NCBI GenBank assembly: GCA_023251755.1
Contig: JAHEYF010000025.1
Coordinates: 1 to 50,975, forward strand
Reading direction: 5' to 3'
DNA: 50,975 bases
Source of the DNA: Bacteroidota bacterium
GTDB taxonomy: Bacteria; Bacteroidota; Bacteroidia; B-17B0; Aurantibacillaceae
Position 1 is the stretch's first letter. Each line of letters opens with the position of its first letter. Shown here one piece after another: positions 50,901 to 50,975 of the stretch. Under the pieces are notes generated by a model, which did not search any database, was not told where the DNA came from, and worked only from the letters and a program-made list of their open reading frames with translations. The position numbers and the translations under genes were made by a program.

Positions 50901-50975
50901 ATATTTAAAATGGACATGAGTATTGTAATGACCGGAATTGGTGTAATTGCACTGGGAGGTATTGCGGTCAGGAAC
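47967..50975 (+). CDS. RND-family efflux permease (3' truncated)
   Basis: Proton-driven inner-membrane pump of the HAE-RND (AcrB-like) family. ATG 47967 opens a frame with no stop to the window end, giving 1003 residues, so it is cut off by the right edge. It begins MNIKEKFKEFKLSSWAIDNK, has a first membrane helix near 22-40 and the large porter loop. The proton-relay motif GIVVDDAVVVIEN has D408 and D409, equivalent to AcrB D407/D408. An unusual pair of additional hydrophobic segments lies at about 515-560. The regulator, channel and adaptor lie upstream, so it is a complete tripartite system. Substrates are unknown. Confidence 0.93.
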   Translation, partial: MNIKEKFKEFKLSSWAIDNKTTIYILTIFICVIGIKSYNGLPKESFPDITVPTIYINTINAGNSPTNIENTITKPIEKKLKSIAGIKKVTSTSLQDVSVIVAEFNTSVPADKAKLKVKDAVDEARADLPQTLTREPMIKEIAFSEIPIMYVNIAGKYELKKLKQYAEDLQDRIEGLKEINEARIVGALDREIQVNLDMYKMQAAQLNLGDIQRALSSENLSVTLGNLPMGGMKRTLNVKKEFKTVEEIKNLVITSQSGARMYIKDIADVTDGFLEQESFSSSKGKNVITLNVIKRSGENLIEASEKIKDIIKDMKAKEFPEGLDITISGDQSNKTEVTLHDLINTIIIGFILVTFILMFFMGVTNALFVALSVPLSMFIAFMVMPGIGFTMNMIVLFAFLLALGIVVDDAVVVIENTHRLFNNGKRDIKTAAKMAAGEVFLPVLSGTMTTLAPFIPLAFWTGIIGKFMFFLPITLIITLLASLFVAYVINPVFAVDFMKPHHEEEKEYGKISKKGIRLLIIYALVAIVAYASHHPAIGNLVIFLGLFMIFHRLILYKAISAWQNKIWPAFQNVYVKFLHWNLVKPARPIILTLGLLVFSVILFAIRKPKVVFFPQGDPNNIFVYVKLPVGTDPTYTNGVMRLVEHKVDSIIGKDNPIIESIITNVTIGVTDPQDQDQNKYPNRGKIAINFVNFGKRNGESTGKYLSQFQNMKWNIPGADVSANKEQSGPPVAKPINIEVKGDKLEDLIANANSLKRFLDSLKIDGVVELKKDIEDNKPEIIFDIDRERANREGLSTGQLAMEIRGAVFGVEATKFRDADDEYPVQLRYKYDQRIDIETIRNIKITFRDMNMGGILRSVPLSSVCHVYYSQTYGGIKRKNFKRVITIGSDVKEGFNANEVAAKVEKLAKGYKAFGGVEVKFAGQGEEQKETGTFLGNALLISFGLMMLILVLQFNSFGKPLIIMTEIIFSIIGVILGTAIFKMDMSIVMTGIGVIALGGIAVRN

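Overview
The window is a chromosomal segment of a member of the Bacteroidota. I cannot place it more finely. The evidence is four proteins with type IX secretion (T9SS) C-terminal sorting domains, an Omp28-like protein, LytS/LytTR two-component pairs with a TPR sensor, Bacteroidetes-only families such as DUF4294, and repeated matches to the Bacteroidota promoter (-33 TTG, -7 TAnnTTTG), often only 10-50 nt before a start codon. The sequence is moderately AT-rich. I saw no rRNA, tRNA, CRISPR array or prophage.

Layout. 3-9530: truncated comEC, a CPBP-family membrane protease, dusB, a TPR/SpoIIE-type phosphatase, a DUF4294 protein, accC and an MpaB-like oxygenase. 9720-19510: a CAP/OmpA-like exported protein, an Omp28-like T9SS protein, a DUF2079 membrane protein and a 1357-residue adhesin-like T9SS type B protein. 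19665-22095: a small exported protein, a DUF2306 membrane protein and a VWA protein, all on the minus strand. 22314-29085: two LytS-type kinase / LytTR regulator pairs with a chalcone-isomerase-like protein and a Kelch T9SS protein between them. 29281-35925: a minus-strand run of an outer-membrane barrel, tsaE, an EVE protein, an RlmK-like methyltransferase, manC, an aminotransferase and a GNAT-like protein. 36116-38622: deoC and an aldehyde dehydrogenase, together able to turn deoxyribose-5-phosphate into glyceraldehyde-3-phosphate and acetate. 38637-39850: an IS200-like HUH transposase between copies of a complex palindromic module. 39857-44361: a beta-propeller-like protein and a 1221-residue T9SS protein. 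44616-50975: a TetR regulator followed by a TolC / membrane-fusion protein / RND-permease efflux set, the permease running off the right edge.

The genes are mostly ordinary; the unusual content lies between them. (1) The transposase at 39104-39565 is flanked by copies of a module built from GCTCC-TAC-GGAGC and GTCCC-GGA-GGGAC hairpins and a 14-bp inverted repeat, with a 186-bp tandem duplication on the left; this looks like a RAYT/REP system. (2) Three or four direct repeats with an exact 21-bp period lie upstream of the first LytS/LytTR operon, which is the geometry expected for LytTR binding. (3) Several dispersed repeat families (TTTATTCGTTCA palindromes, GATTAGCTGATG modules, GTGAGAGA octamers, AAGTTAAAAG tracts) sit at gene ends and repeatedly supply the stop codon. 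(4) dusB and the divergent protease gene have head-to-head -7 boxes only 6 nt apart.
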